Shown: positions 24,823-34,110, counted from the first letter of the stretch. The stretch: DNA of 64,000 bases from Ligilactobacillus sp. WC1T17 (GCA_900110005.1 FOCC01000009.1:24785-88784); one strand, 5' to 3'. The notes: a model not told the origin generated them from the letters alone. Translations and numbers: made by a program.

Positions 24823-25824
24823 ATGGCTTTTAACTTACGTAACCGCAGTTACTTAACACTTGCAGATTTCAACACACGTGAAATGGAATACTTGCTTGAC
24901 TTGGCAGAACAACTCAAGAAAGACAAGTATGCCGGCGTTGAAAAACCACGTTTGAAGGGCAAGAACATTGCTTTGATTTTTGAAAAGGATTCAACACGTA
25001 CACGTTGCTCCTTTGAAGTTGGTGCACATGACCAAGGTGCTCATGTAACTTACCTTGGACCAAGCGGCTCCCACTTTGGCCACAAGGAATCTGTAAAAGA
25101 TACAGCTCGTGTTCTTGGCGGTATGTTCGATGGTATCGAATTCCGTGGTTTCTCACAAGAATCTGCTGAAATCTTGGCTAAGTACTCTGGTGTTCCCGTA
25201 TGGAATGGTTTAACAGATGCTGACCACCCAACACAAGTTTTGGCTGACTTCTTGACAGCTAAAGAAGTTTTGAAGAAAGAATACAAGGACATCAAGTTTG
25301 CCTTTGTTGGTGATGGCCATGATAACGTATCTAACGCTTTGATGTTAGGTGCAGCTGTTATGGGTATGGAATACCACGTTGTAACACCTGCTGAACTTAA
25401 CCCAAGCCAAGAAGTTTTAGACAAGGCTAACGCTATTGCTGCTCAAACAGGCGCTAAGATTGTTGTTTCAAACGATATCAAAGAAGGCGTTAAGGGCATG
25501 GATGTTATCTACGGTGACGTTTGGGTATCAATGGGTGAATCAGACGAAATGTGGAAGAAGCGTATCGAACTCCTTTCACCATACCAAATCACCATGGACG
25601 TTTTGAAGGCAACTGAAAATCCTAACGTTATCTTTGAACACTGCTTACCTGCATTCCACAACTTGGAAACAGAAGTTGGCCGTGAAGTTTACGAAAAATT
25701 TGGTTTGAAGGAACTCGAAGTAACTGATGAAGTCTTTGAAAGCAAGAACTCTGTTGTCTTCCGTGAAGCTGAAAACAGAATGCACACAATCAAGGCTGTT
25801 ATGGTTGCTACATTAGGTGATTAA
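24823..25824 (+). CDS. arcB: Catabolic ornithine carbamoyltransferase
   Basis: A 333-residue OTCase that in the arginine deiminase pathway splits citrulline with phosphate to ornithine and carbamoyl phosphate. The carbamoyl-phosphate motif is [12 protein letters not shown] near residues 54-65; HPTQVLADF and the ornithine-loop HCLPAFHN motifs are present. The context with arcC and arcA marks it as catabolic. The ATG follows TTGGAGG. It is first in an arcB-arcC-arcA-arcD order, with arcC two bases behind the stop codon. Confidence 0.95.
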   Translation: MAFNLRNRSYLTLADFNTREMEYLLDLAEQLKKDKYAGVEKPRLKGKNIALIFEKDSTRTRCSFEVGAHDQGAHVTYLGPSGSHFGHKESVKDTARVLGGMFDGIEFRGFSQESAEILAKYSGVPVWNGLTDADHPTQVLADFLTAKEVLKKEYKDIKFAFVGDGHDNVSNALMLGAAVMGMEYHVVTPAELNPSQEVLDKANAIAAQTGAKIVVSNDIKEGVKGMDVIYGDVWVSMGESDEMWKKRIELLSPYQITMDVLKATENPNVIFEHCLPAFHNLETEVGREVYEKFGLKELEVTDEVFESKNSVVFREAENRMHTIKAVMVATLGD

Positions 25825-25825
25825 T

Positions 25826-26755
25826 ATGGCAAAAGTTGTAGTATCTTTGGGCGGTAATGCCCTCGGTAAATCACCAGCCGAGCAATTGGAATTGGTGAAA
25901 AATACCGTAGCTTCATTAATTGGTTTGATTAGCTCCGGCAATGAAGTTGTTATCAGTCATGGTAATGGGCCTCAAGTTGGCCAAATCAACCTTGGTATGA
26001 GCTACGCTGCTGAACATGGCCAATGTGCTAAATTCCCATTCCCTGAATGTGGTGCTATGAGCCAAGGCTATATCGGCTATCATTTGCAACAAAGCTTGCA
26101 AAATGAATTGAAGAAGCGCGGCATGGAAAAGGATGTAGCTACAATTATTACACAAACAATTGTTGATCCATCTGATCCTGCTTTCCAAAATCCAACTAAG
26201 CCAGTCGGTGCCTTCTATTCTAAAGAAGAAGCTGACAAGATTGTGGCAGAAAGTGGCTACACTTTTGTTGAAGATGCTGGTCGTGGTTGGAGAAGAGTTG
26301 TTCCTTCCCCAATCCCACAAAAGATTGTGGAAATGAACACAATTAGAGATTTGGTTAACGCCAATGAACTTGTCATTGCTGCTGGTGGCGGCGGTGTTCC
26401 TGTAGTTGAAACTGAAAGCGGTTTAAGCGGGGTGCCTGCTGTTATCGATAAGGACCGTTCAAGTGCCTTATTAGCTAATGATCTTGGTGCTGATAAGTTG
26501 ATTATCTTAACTGCTGTTGATTATGTAGCAATTAACTTCAACAAGCCAAATCAAGAAAACTTGACTGATTTATCTGTAGCTGATGCTAAGAAATACATCA
26601 ACGAAAAGCAATTTGCAGCCGGTAGTATGCTGCCTAAGATTGAAGCCTGCTTAGCCTTTGTTGAAGGCCATCCAGAAAGACAAGCAATTGTAACTTCTTT
26701 GGAAAATCTTGATGCTGCACTTGCAGGTGAAATCGGTACAGTTATTCATGCATAA
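25826..26755 (+). CDS. arcC: Carbamate kinase
   Basis: A 309-residue amino-acid-kinase-fold enzyme making ATP from carbamoyl phosphate and ADP. Typical motifs are [13 protein letters not shown] at the N-terminus, [28 protein letters not shown] and AAGGGGVPV. The ATG begins one base after the arcB stop codon, so translation is coupled. It is the ATP-yielding step of the pathway. Confidence 0.95.
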   Translation: MAKVVVSLGGNALGKSPAEQLELVKNTVASLIGLISSGNEVVISHGNGPQVGQINLGMSYAAEHGQCAKFPFPECGAMSQGYIGYHLQQSLQNELKKRGMEKDVATIITQTIVDPSDPAFQNPTKPVGAFYSKEEADKIVAESGYTFVEDAGRGWRRVVPSPIPQKIVEMNTIRDLVNANELVIAAGGGGVPVVETESGLSGVPAVIDKDRSSALLANDLGADKLIILTAVDYVAINFNKPNQENLTDLSVADAKKYINEKQFAAGSMLPKIEACLAFVEGHPERQAIVTSLENLDAALAGEIGTVIHA

Positions 26756-26802
26756 AAGATGTTATAAAGTATTTTAATAAATATTTAAATGGGGTGAAAT
26801 TT

Positions 26803-28035
26803 ATGTCAAACGAACATCCAATTCATGTTACTTCTGAAATCGGTAAATTGAAGACAGTTATGCTTCACCGTCCAGGACATGAAATTGAAAATATTACGCC
26901 AGATTCAATGGAACGTCTGCTTTTTGATGATATTCCATACCTTCCAATTGCACAAGAAGAACATGACTTCTTTGCACAAACATTACGTGACAATGATATC
27001 GAAGTTATCTACACGGAAGATCTTGCCACTGAAGCTTTAAGCGACGAAGCTGTTCGTAACGAATTCATCGAACGTCAAGTGGCTGAAGCAGGTTATGTTG
27101 CAGGTATGACACATGATGCTTTAATCGAATATCTTAAGAGTTTCTCACCAAAGGATTTGGTAACCAAGATTTATGAAGGGGTTCGTAATGAAGATTTGGC
27201 AATCCATCATCTTGATTTGACAGCCGTTGCTGAACAACCTGCATGGCCATTCTTGATGGATCCACTTCCAAATGCTTATTTCACACGTGATCCACAAGCT
27301 TCCATCGGTGATGGGATGACTGTTAACCGGATGACATTCCCAGCACGTCAACGTGAATCCATGATTACAGAATACATTTTGAAGTATAACCCACGTTTTG
27401 CAGGCAAGGTTTCTGTATGGCGTGATCGCAACCACTCAAGTCATATTGAAGGCGGCGACGAACTTGTCTTAAGTGATCATGTAGTTGCTATTGGTATTTC
27501 CCAACGTACAACAGCAAATGCTATTCAAGACTTGGCTAAGAATTTGTTTGCAAATTCTGACTACGATACAATCATTGCAATTTCTATTCCTCATAACCAT
27601 GCAATGATGCACCTTGATACAGTGTTTACCATGATTAATTATGATCAATTCACAGTGCATCCAGATATCTTGACCGAAGATGGCCATGTTGATAACTGGG
27701 TACTCCATCCAACTGCAGATGGCGGTGTTACATTCGAACACCACACAGATATTAAAGAAGTACTCAAGAAGGCTTTGGGTAAAGATCAAATCGATTTGAT
27801 CCCAACTGGTAATGGTGATCCTATTGTTGCTCCACGTGAACAATGGAATGATGGCTCTAATACTTTGGCAATTGCACCAGGCGAAGTTGTAACCTACAAC
27901 CGTAACTATGTATCCAATGCTTTGCTCAGAGAACACGGCATCTTAGTTCATGAAGTTCGTTCAAGTGAATTATCCCGTGGTCGTGGGGGTCCACGTTGCA
28001 TGTCCTGCCCAATTGTTCGTGAAGATCTTAAATAA
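26803..28035 (+). CDS. arcA: Arginine deiminase
   Basis: A 410-residue enzyme converting arginine to citrulline and ammonia. Catalytic features are [12 protein letters not shown] (Asp), the HIEGGDE segment (Glu/His), HLDTVFTMI and the nucleophilic Cys in [13 protein letters not shown] at the C-terminus. Length is normal. The order B-C-A is one of several seen in lactobacilli. The ammonia made by the pathway gives acid tolerance. Confidence 0.96.
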   Translation: MSNEHPIHVTSEIGKLKTVMLHRPGHEIENITPDSMERLLFDDIPYLPIAQEEHDFFAQTLRDNDIEVIYTEDLATEALSDEAVRNEFIERQVAEAGYVAGMTHDALIEYLKSFSPKDLVTKIYEGVRNEDLAIHHLDLTAVAEQPAWPFLMDPLPNAYFTRDPQASIGDGMTVNRMTFPARQRESMITEYILKYNPRFAGKVSVWRDRNHSSHIEGGDELVLSDHVVAIGISQRTTANAIQDLAKNLFANSDYDTIIAISIPHNHAMMHLDTVFTMINYDQFTVHPDILTEDGHVDNWVLHPTADGGVTFEHHTDIKEVLKKALGKDQIDLIPTGNGDPIVAPREQWNDGSNTLAIAPGEVVTYNRNYVSNALLREHGILVHEVRSSELSRGRGGPRCMSCPIVREDLK

Positions 28036-28049
28036 TTAAAGATACAACA

Positions 28050-28098
28050 GGTATAGGACAGGTTATAATGTAGATAGCCCGTCCTATATTTTTTTAAG
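28050..28098 (+). terminator. Partial terminator between arcA and arcD
   Basis: TATAGGAC-A-GG pairs with CC-C-GTCCTATA across a large loop and is followed by seven T. It may let only part of the transcripts reach arcD. Confidence 0.5.
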
Positions 28099-28126
28099 GG
28101 TAGTAAATTATTGAGAGGTGAGTATC

Positions 28127-29551
28127 ATGGAAAATGAAAATAAAAATGGTATTGGTTTTGTCGGATTAACTGCTTTAATTGTTAGTTCATCTATCGGGAC
28201 TGGTATCTTCGGTATTACAAGTAGTGTATCTCAATCAGCAGCTCCAGGACCTGCAATTTTATCTTGGTTATTTGTTGGCTTTGGCTTTTTAATGTTAGTG
28301 TTATCCTTGAACAACTTAACAGCTAAACGTCCTGAGTTGTCTAGTGGTATCTTTGCTTATGCCGGTGCCGGCTTTGGCCCTTTAGGCGAATTTATTTCTG
28401 GCTGGGCATACTGGCTTTCAGCATGGTTGGGAAACTTAGCCTTTGCGACCATGTTAATGAGTGCGATTGGGACTTTTATTCCTTTGTTTAAAGGTGGTCA
28501 AAATCTTCCATCAATTATCTTTGCCATTATTATTTGCTGGTTGTTGACCTTCCTGGTTGAACAAGGGGTGGAAAGTGCTTCTTTCATTAATACAATCGGT
28601 ACTTTCTGCAAGGTTGTACCATTGATTATGTTTGTTATTATCTGCGTGGTCTTCTTCAAAGGTCACATGTTTACTACTGATTTTTGGGGCAATGTAGCTA
28701 ATAACTGGTCTAAAGGTACTACAACCGGCAGCCTTTGGGAACAAATGAAGGGTACTTTGATGACCTTGATTTGGGTCTTTATCGGGGTTGAAGGTGCTTC
28801 TGTCATGGGTTCTCGTGCTAAGAGTTTAAAAGAAGCTCAAAAAGCTACGATTACTGGTTTCCTTTTGCTTCTTGTCTTCTACATGATGATTTCTATCTTG
28901 CCTTATGGTACTTTGTCACGTGCACAACTTGCCAGTGCTTCACAGCCAGCTTTAGGCAGCGATTTGAAGTTAGTCGTTGGCGCTTGGGGTGCTAATGTTA
29001 TCAACATTGGTCTTATTATTTCAACGCTTGTTTCTTGGCTTTCATGGACTATGCTTCCTGCTGAAACAATGCTTTTGATTGCTAAAGACGATGCTGCTCC
29101 TAAGTTCTGGGGCAAGTTGAACAAAAATAATGCTCCTGTAAACGCTTTGAATACAACAGCTGTTTTGCAAACAATCTTCTTGTTCTCTTTGCTTTTCACA
29201 GATCAAGCTTATGAATTCTGCTATACTTTAGCTTCCAGTGCTATTTTATTCTCCTACATGTTCGTTGGTTTATACCAAATGAAGTACAGCCGTGAACATG
29301 GCGAATGGCTCCAATGGTTCTATGGACTTTTGGCAGCAATCTTCCAATTAATCTGCATGATTCTTGCCGGCTGGTCTTCAGTTTTAGTTGTTTCCTTAAG
29401 TTATATTCCAGGTATGATTATCTACTACCAATGCGTTCATGAAAAGGGCCAAAAGCTCAACAAGAACGAAAAGATTACTTTTGCTGTCATTACAGCTTTG
29501 TGCATCTTATCCATTGTTTTGATTGCTAATGGTACAATCAGCGTTTTGTAG
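28127..29551 (+). CDS. arcD: Arginine/ornithine antiporter
   Basis: A 474-residue APC-superfamily permease with about twelve to thirteen helices. The first helix carries GIGFVGLTALIVSSSIGTGIFG, the substrate-backbone motif of the basic amino acid/polyamine antiporter branch, followed by SSGIFAYAGAGFGPLGEFISGW. In an arc operon this exchanges extracellular arginine for ornithine with no energy cost. The ATG at 28127 follows GAGGTGAG. A strong bidirectional terminator follows. Confidence 0.9.
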   Translation: MENENKNGIGFVGLTALIVSSSIGTGIFGITSSVSQSAAPGPAILSWLFVGFGFLMLVLSLNNLTAKRPELSSGIFAYAGAGFGPLGEFISGWAYWLSAWLGNLAFATMLMSAIGTFIPLFKGGQNLPSIIFAIIICWLLTFLVEQGVESASFINTIGTFCKVVPLIMFVIICVVFFKGHMFTTDFWGNVANNWSKGTTTGSLWEQMKGTLMTLIWVFIGVEGASVMGSRAKSLKEAQKATITGFLLLLVFYMMISILPYGTLSRAQLASASQPALGSDLKLVVGAWGANVINIGLIISTLVSWLSWTMLPAETMLLIAKDDAAPKFWGKLNKNNAPVNALNTTAVLQTIFLFSLLFTDQAYEFCYTLASSAILFSYMFVGLYQMKYSREHGEWLQWFYGLLAAIFQLICMILAGWSSVLVVSLSYIPGMIIYYQCVHEKGQKLNKNEKITFAVITALCILSIVLIANGTISVL

Positions 29552-29601
29552 TTAGAAGTTAAAAACCATTGATCTAAAATTAGTCTCCTTTATGAAAAAA
29601 T

Positions 29602-29637
29602 AAATCCACCGGTCAGCGTGAAACCGGTGGATTTTTT
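29602..29637. terminator. Bidirectional terminator
   Basis: AAATCCACCGGT / ACCGGTGGATTT perfect stem with T-run, between arcD and the convergent LytTR gene. Confidence 0.9.
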
Positions 29638-30358
29638 ATGCTTTTTTTGAAAAGTATTGCTTTAAGTATCCGATTTTTCGGGTTGAAATAGGACAATAAT
29701 CTTTTTTTGAAAAATCAAAAAAACATTTGCGCTCAACTAAATCAATAAAAGAAATGCTAGGTAAATTGAGAATATAGCTGCGATGGCAACGGAAAAATTG
29801 TGTTAAATTTAAGTTTTCGATTTCTTTAAGGGTTCCGTTACAGCGTAAATTTCCCTGTTTAAAAACAAGTTGCAACGTATTGGAATTGATAAGTTTAAAG
29901 TAGTAGATTTCACTTAATGCGATAGGCACAATTTTATTTTCAACTTTGCAATAGTAAAAACTATCCTTGGGCATTTGGAATAGCGGATTTTGGGATACAA
30001 ATAAGATATTTTGGCGGATAGCGGAAAAAAAAGCTGAAGTGTCGATGCTTTTTTGGATACAATCAAGCGGACACAAATGCTGATGGATTCCTTGATAAAG
30101 TAATTGTTTATTGGCGGAATATAAAATAAGATTAGCCTTGGGCATTTTTTGATGAATGCTTTTGGCCTGATTTAGATCATCCGCTGTATTTAAGGCTAGT
30201 AAAATAAGCATCTCTAATCCCTGTTCTTGTGGATGTACCTTATCTAGCCCAGATATCACATTAAGCTGTAATTCTTCAAACAGCGTTAAATTGTGAATAA
30301 ATGTTTTGAGTTTTGTTTGAAAACTCTGATTAGTCTCTAAAATAAGTACTTCTAGCAT
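29636..30358 (-). CDS. LytTR regulator with degenerate receiver domain
   Basis: A 240-residue protein built like AgrA/ComE: receiver-like part (1-115) and C-terminal LytTR DNA-binding domain (about 125-238; KIVPIALSEIYYFKLINSNTLQLVF and FFRCHRSYILNLPSI). In the receiver the acidic pair after the first strand is replaced (LILETNQ) and no Asp stands at the end of the third strand (LILLALN), so normal phosphorylation seems impossible; the late Lys is kept (IQKS). The ATG at 30358 follows AAAGGGAG by nine bases. It is divergent from the peptide/ABC operon, and a 9-12-9 repeat box lies between them. No kinase is nearby. Confidence 0.82.
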   Translation of the reverse strand: MLEVLILETNQSFQTKLKTFIHNLTLFEELQLNVISGLDKVHPQEQGLEMLILLALNTADDLNQAKSIHQKMPKANLILYSANKQLLYQGIHQHLCPLDCIQKSIDTSAFFSAIRQNILFVSQNPLFQMPKDSFYYCKVENKIVPIALSEIYYFKLINSNTLQLVFKQGNLRCNGTLKEIENLNLTQFFRCHRSYILNLPSISFIDLVERKCFFDFSKKDYCPISTRKIGYLKQYFSKKA

Positions 30359-30440
30359 GTGATTCAACTCCCTTTCAGTTGATTATAGCACTAAGTGTTT
30401 TATTTTAGGGAGTGAGTGCCCCAAAAAAGATTATGCTGCA

Positions 30441-30470
30441 ACGTTTAACTAAAAAAAGTTAGCGCTTAAT
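30441..30470. promoter_or_regulatory. Candidate LytTR binding box (9-12-9 direct repeat)
   Basis: ACGTTTAAC (30441-30449) and GCGCTTAAT (30462-30470) match at six of nine positions and are 21 bp apart, the spacing of AgrA/ComE/PlnC-type sites. The right copy ends 7 bp before the minus 35 hexamer of the peptide operon promoter, the standard activating position. Confidence 0.62.
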
Positions 30471-30477
30471 CTTTTTT

Positions 30478-30507
30478 ATGACAGAGATACTTGAGGGGTA
30501 ATATAAT
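30478..30507 (+). promoter_or_regulatory. Promoter of the peptide/ABC operon
   Basis: ATGACA (30478-30483), 18-bp spacer, TATAAT (30502-30507), 40 bp before the small peptide gene. Confidence 0.68.
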
Positions 30508-30546
30508 TAGATTTGCAAAATGTATTTTTGAAAAGAGGGTATTTGT

Positions 30547-30765
30547 ATGGGATATTTAATTGATATGTGGTTTTTAAAAATCAACACGAAATATCAGCGC
30601 ACTATTACTAATAAGTGGTTTTGGATGTTTTTTGCGGTGGTAGTTTTTGCTTCTTTTACAGCATATGCTTTTTATTGTACCAGACGCGGCTATTCTTTCA
30701 GCGGGAGAGTTAAGATTCATTGGCCAAAAATTTGGGAGATGGGAATCGGGTGTAAGAGAAGATAA
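30547..30765 (+). CDS. Candidate secreted cationic two-cysteine peptide precursor
   Basis: A 72-residue protein not matching a family I know. It has a basic N-terminus (1-22), one hydrophobic helix (about 23-43) ending TAYA, a signal-peptidase-like site, and then a basic C-terminal part of about 31 residues rich in Arg, Lys and Trp. That part has two Cys (residues 45 and 69) that could form a disulfide loop. It starts behind AAGAGGG, directly downstream of the LytTR-box promoter, and its stop codon overlaps the ABC ATPase start (TAATG). A bacteriocin-like or signalling peptide is the favoured reading; a small membrane subunit of the transporter is the alternative. Confidence 0.55.
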   Translation: MGYLIDMWFLKINTKYQRTITNKWFWMFFAVVVFASFTAYAFYCTRRGYSFSGRVKIHWPKIWEMGIGCKRR

Positions 30766-31496
30766 TGCTTGAAGTTAGGAATTTAAGCAAGGCTTTTGGC
30801 AAACAAAAAGTTTTGGATGATATTACACTGACTTTTTCAAAGACAGGACTTTCAGTGATTGTAGGCATTAACGGAGCTGGTAAGACAACCTTATTGAACA
30901 GTATTGTCGGTTTAAATAGAGTTGATGCAGGCCAAATTTTATATGACGGCTGTCCAAATAATGAGAAACAATTTAAAGAAGCTATTTTCTATCTGCCGTC
31001 AGACTTTTTTTTGCCTGAATATATGACTGGACATGAATACGCTGAATTTATTTTAGGACTTTATCCGTATGGAAATTCGGCTGATTTCAGACAATATGCT
31101 GTTTGGCTTGGTATATTGGAGGAACTTGATAAAAAAATTGCAGCCTATTCTTTTGGAATGAAGAAAAAACTGCAAATAGCAATTGCTTTCAGTACGCATA
31201 CGCCAGTATTGATAGGAGACGAAATCTTTAGTGGATTGGATTTTGAAACGACTATTTTTGTTCAAGAGGCAGTCGCTTATCAAAGCAAAGTTCAAAAAAT
31301 TATTTTAGTATCGCATGAGGAGAGTCTCTTGCGCAGGTTCCCTGATAATATTTTGATTTTGGATGATGCACATTTGAGTCGAATAATTTCTGGCACACCC
31401 GATGAAATAATTGAAATTATCAAAAGGAAGGGGCATTTAGATGCCAAAATCGCTGAATTGGGAAAATATTTGGACGCTGGCAAAGTTTTACATTAA
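30765..31496 (+). CDS. ABC transporter ATP-binding protein of the peptide cluster
   Basis: A 243-residue ABC ATPase. Walker A is VGINGAGKTTL (near 33-43), the signature is degenerate (YSFGMKKKLQIA in place of LSGGQ), Walker B is PVLIGDEIFSGLD, and the switch His is in LVSHEE. Such weak LSGG motifs are common in drug, bacteriocin-immunity and peptide exporter ATPases of the CcmA/SkfE type. It overlaps the peptide gene by one base and the permease gene by 56 bases, so the three are translated together. Export of, or immunity to, the upstream peptide is inferred. Confidence 0.85.
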   Translation: MLEVRNLSKAFGKQKVLDDITLTFSKTGLSVIVGINGAGKTTLLNSIVGLNRVDAGQILYDGCPNNEKQFKEAIFYLPSDFFLPEYMTGHEYAEFILGLYPYGNSADFRQYAVWLGILEELDKKIAAYSFGMKKKLQIAIAFSTHTPVLIGDEIFSGLDFETTIFVQEAVAYQSKVQKIILVSHEESLLRRFPDNILILDDAHLSRIISGTPDEIIEIIKRKGHLDAKIAELGKYLDAGKVLH

Positions 31497-32823
31497 CGAT
31501 TCGATTCATGGAATTTTAAGCCGTCCTTTTTTTCAAAGAAAGAGTAACCGTATTATTTTTGGAATTGGGTTGTTTTTCGCTTACTATGATTATTTTTTAC
31601 TTAACTTAAGGGAAGTACAAGGCCTTGAAAATATCAGCAAGTTTATTAACTCTCCTGCTGAGATTTTAGCCGAAAAGATTACTTTGGTCAGCCTTTTTGA
31701 TATTTGCTGGATTTTTGCTTTAATTTGTTACGTTTCAGTAAATATGACGGTTAAGCTAAACGATGATTCTATCTTTATATCAAAAGCACTTCCGTTTACT
31801 GAAGCTGAAGTTTGGTTTGCTCAAAAGATTTTTAAGCTACTAATTGGGATATTACTCTTTGAATTTATATTTATTATCTTATTTCCTGTTTTGAAACTAT
31901 TTTCGATTTCTGCTTTGATGTTGCCGTTGGTTTTACTTTCAGCAAATTTATTATTTGTTGCTGGTTTTCTTTTGAGCGATTTTCTACATGATTTGTGGTT
32001 GAACTTGATTAAAAGGAAACTTCCTTTAGTAGATGGAATATTTAATCTTGCTCTTTTACTATTAGCGGGCATATATTTAGAAAAATATCGTTTTAAAGTA
32101 GAGTGTTTTTTAGGCAAAAAGTTAACTAGTGTGGAGATAATCATTGGCATCTATGTGGTGATATCTGTATTTTTAATGACTATTTTAATGTTATTAACTG
32201 TTCATTTAAAACTTCAAACGCCAACTTATCGGATGAATCGTTACTTTAAATTAACCCTTCCTTATCCTAGACTAAACCTAAAAACAACTATGGGAGCAAT
32301 TATACGAAATAAAGCTACTTTATATATTGTGCTCGTAATTTTGTCAGTACTGTTGTTTTCTTTTATTACGGCTTCAACTGACGAAACACTGCAACTCGCA
32401 TTATTTTTATTGCCATTATTTGGAATTAGCGGCATGTATTATGGGGATGCTACTGCTAAAGTAGGAAAACTATACTGTTTTTACCGAATTTCTGTGATGC
32501 GTGAGGTTATTTCACTGCTTTTGACAGGAATTATTATCTCTATGCCAACCCTAGCTTTAGTATTATTGACCTCCAAGGCAGTTGAAGATTTTATTTTTAG
32601 TATAACGTTTTTTATGATGGCAGTGATTATTGGCTTTTTATTTCCGAAATCGGCCGGAAATTTAAATGAAGCTGTTTCCGCCTTATTATTGATGTTGATG
32701 TTAATTTTATTATCTTTAGCGCTGACTGTTCCATGGACATTATATGTGATAAGCGTTATTTGTTTAGTACTGCTTAGTTTTATTCTTTTTAAAGAAAGGG
32801 GAAATAAGGATGAAAAAAACTAA
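31441..32823 (+). CDS. ABC transporter permease of the peptide cluster
   Basis: A 460-residue membrane protein with about ten to twelve hydrophobic helices and few polar loops. It does not match a permease family I can name, but its position after the ATPase (56-base overlap) shows it is the membrane partner. The ATG is placed eight bases after AGGAAGGGG, inside the ATPase gene. Size and layout resemble two-part peptide exporters such as SkfF. The codon use is more AT-rich than the neighbouring lac and arc genes, which supports acquisition of the cluster as a unit. Confidence 0.75.
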   Translation: MPKSLNWENIWTLAKFYINDSIHGILSRPFFQRKSNRIIFGIGLFFAYYDYFLLNLREVQGLENISKFINSPAEILAEKITLVSLFDICWIFALICYVSVNMTVKLNDDSIFISKALPFTEAEVWFAQKIFKLLIGILLFEFIFIILFPVLKLFSISALMLPLVLLSANLLFVAGFLLSDFLHDLWLNLIKRKLPLVDGIFNLALLLLAGIYLEKYRFKVECFLGKKLTSVEIIIGIYVVISVFLMTILMLLTVHLKLQTPTYRMNRYFKLTLPYPRLNLKTTMGAIIRNKATLYIVLVILSVLLFSFITASTDETLQLALFLLPLFGISGMYYGDATAKVGKLYCFYRISVMREVISLLLTGIIISMPTLALVLLTSKAVEDFIFSITFFMMAVIIGFLFPKSAGNLNEAVSALLLMLMLILLSLALTVPWTLYVISVICLVLLSFILFKERGNKDEKN

Positions 32824-33088
32824 TTTTTTTAGTTTAATTTCGATGATATATCTTATTATCTTTTTAATTGACACTTTTGTAGAGCTTTTTCAAATTAATG
32901 CATCCAAAGTTATTACAACTGTAATGGGGCTAGAAATCAAGGTGTCGATGACTAAAGAAGCACTCAATTCACATTTTGCTTTGACTTGGAAAGTTTTAGC
33001 CACATATCTGCTGTTTATGATAAGTTGCAGCATTATTCGATTTGTTTTTAAGAAAATATCGCTAAAACAAAGGACGAAGTTATGCTAA
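32810..33088 (+). CDS. Small two-helix membrane protein
   Basis: A 92-residue protein with a hydrophobic helix at each end (about 5-25 and 65-83) and a polar middle. No family recognised. It overlaps the permease gene by 14 bases, and the next gene overlaps it by seven, so it is part of the operon. Possible roles are immunity or an accessory transporter subunit. Confidence 0.65.
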   Translation: MKKTNFFSLISMIYLIIFLIDTFVELFQINASKVITTVMGLEIKVSMTKEALNSHFALTWKVLATYLLFMISCSIIRFVFKKISLKQRTKLC

Positions 33089-33461
33089 AACTTATGAGTT
33101 GGTACCTATTATCTATTTTGCTTGTCGTTTTCTTACATGAATTTATACATTATGGAATTGCCTTTTTTTTAGGGTGCAATCCAGCTATTCATTTTGATTC
33201 CTACGATTTTAATCGTAGGTAGTTCAAAAGTATTTAACACCTATAGTTTCATATCGCAATCGTCATCATTATTTAAAAATACTGATTATTTCGGCATCAG
33301 CGCCATTATTTTTAGTAGCAGTTGGAATTATGATTTCACCAAATATATGGATGATTGTTATGAAATGTATGTGTTTGGTAAATATCTTAAATTTTATACC
33401 GATTACAGCTGATGGGGAAGCTATTTTATATGCATTATTGCATTTGGGAGGAGTAAAGCAA
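33082..33461 (+). pseudogene. M50-like metallopeptidase gene broken by a 29-bp IS605-end insertion
   Basis: The reading frame begins MLKLMSWYLLSILLVV with the zinc motif HEFIH at residues 19-23 (HExxH) and stops at 33217-33219 inside an inserted repeat. After the repeat the frame continues in another phase with the second M50 motif, NFIPITADG (NxxPxxxxDG). Deleting exactly 33199-33227 joins the two parts in frame, giving HFD-KYLTPIV across the junction. The restored frame then runs without a stop into the thioredoxin gene, 294 residues in all. M50 enzymes cut peptides within the membrane and mature or destroy secreted peptides, which fits the small-peptide cluster. Confidence 0.82.
33199..33227 (+). 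mobile_element. 29-bp IS200/IS605 right-end remnant inside a gene
   Basis: A perfect hairpin CCTACGATT / AATCGTAGG followed by TAGTTCAA stands right after TTGAT, the kind of target used by IS605-family elements. It equals the right end of the tnpB-bearing element at 63651-63679 (opposite strand) except for one T in the hairpin loop. No target duplication is seen, as expected for this family. It looks like an element reduced to its right end. Confidence 0.8.
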
Positions 33462-33995
33462 TTGTTAAAAAAAGTAAGTATCTGCGTAGGCATTATGGTA
33501 TTAGGATATTTATTATATTTTGGGTATAGAAGTGCGATTGATACGGCAGGCGGGACAGGAAATTATAACACTAAAACAGCTCAGTTTAGCCAACAAAATG
33601 CGACTAAAGTCTTAAATAAGATGCATGATTTAAAACCAGGTATTTATTATTACGGCTTTCCTACTTGTCCTTGGTGTCAAGAATTATTGCCGATTTATCA
33701 GCAAACTCTAAAAAATAATCAAACACAATCGTATGCAGTTAATACACAGAAACGAACATTTAATAAATACCAATGTAGGATACTAGAACAAATGTATGCT
33801 AAGTGGACAAAATCAGATGATTTAACGGTACCATTTATTGTAGGTATTAGAAAAGATGGCAAGGTTAGGGTGCATGTAGGGACAGTGACCGGTCATAATG
33901 CAAAAAAGCGCAAAATGACCTTAAAGCAAAAAGAAATGTTGTATAGGCAACTTAATAGTTTAATTAAATGGCAAAAAAAAGCTAGCATACGCTAG
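33462..33995 (+). CDS. Membrane-anchored thioredoxin-like protein
   Basis: A 177-residue protein: one hydrophobic helix (about 5-22) and an outward thioredoxin-fold domain with CPWC in YYYGFPTCPWCQELLPIY and the cis-Pro segment LTVPFIVGI. It resembles thioredoxin-like accessory proteins of bacteriocin clusters, which help form disulfides in secreted peptides. The TTG start follows GGGAGGAG by eight bases. It is also in frame with the 3' part of the broken M50 gene, so in the ancestor it may have been the C-terminal domain of one fused protein. Its last residues are read from the terminator stem. Confidence 0.75.
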   Translation: MLKKVSICVGIMVLGYLLYFGYRSAIDTAGGTGNYNTKTAQFSQQNATKVLNKMHDLKPGIYYYGFPTCPWCQELLPIYQQTLKNNQTQSYAVNTQKRTFNKYQCRILEQMYAKWTKSDDLTVPFIVGIRKDGKVRVHVGTVTGHNAKKRKMTLKQKEMLYRQLNSLIKWQKKASIR

Positions 33996-34002
33996 CTTTT
34001 TT
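33973..34002 (+). terminator. Terminator of the peptide cluster
   Basis: AAAAAGCTAGC / GCTAGCTTTTT stem around ATAC; the stop codon of the thioredoxin gene lies in the right arm. Confidence 0.85.
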
Positions 34003-34110
34003 GTTTATTTGGTCATTGGGCGTAAAATTTGGTTCTCTAAGAATCAGTTTGAGGACGACGATTTTTCAGAGACATCTTGAACTTTGTTGCCAATTAACTC
34101 TCTTAAGTCT

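Noticed and set aside
33194..33412. Separate small protein after the broken M50 gene
   Set aside because: It is an out-of-phase frame that starts in the 29-bp insertion; the phase with M50 motifs is the meaningful one.
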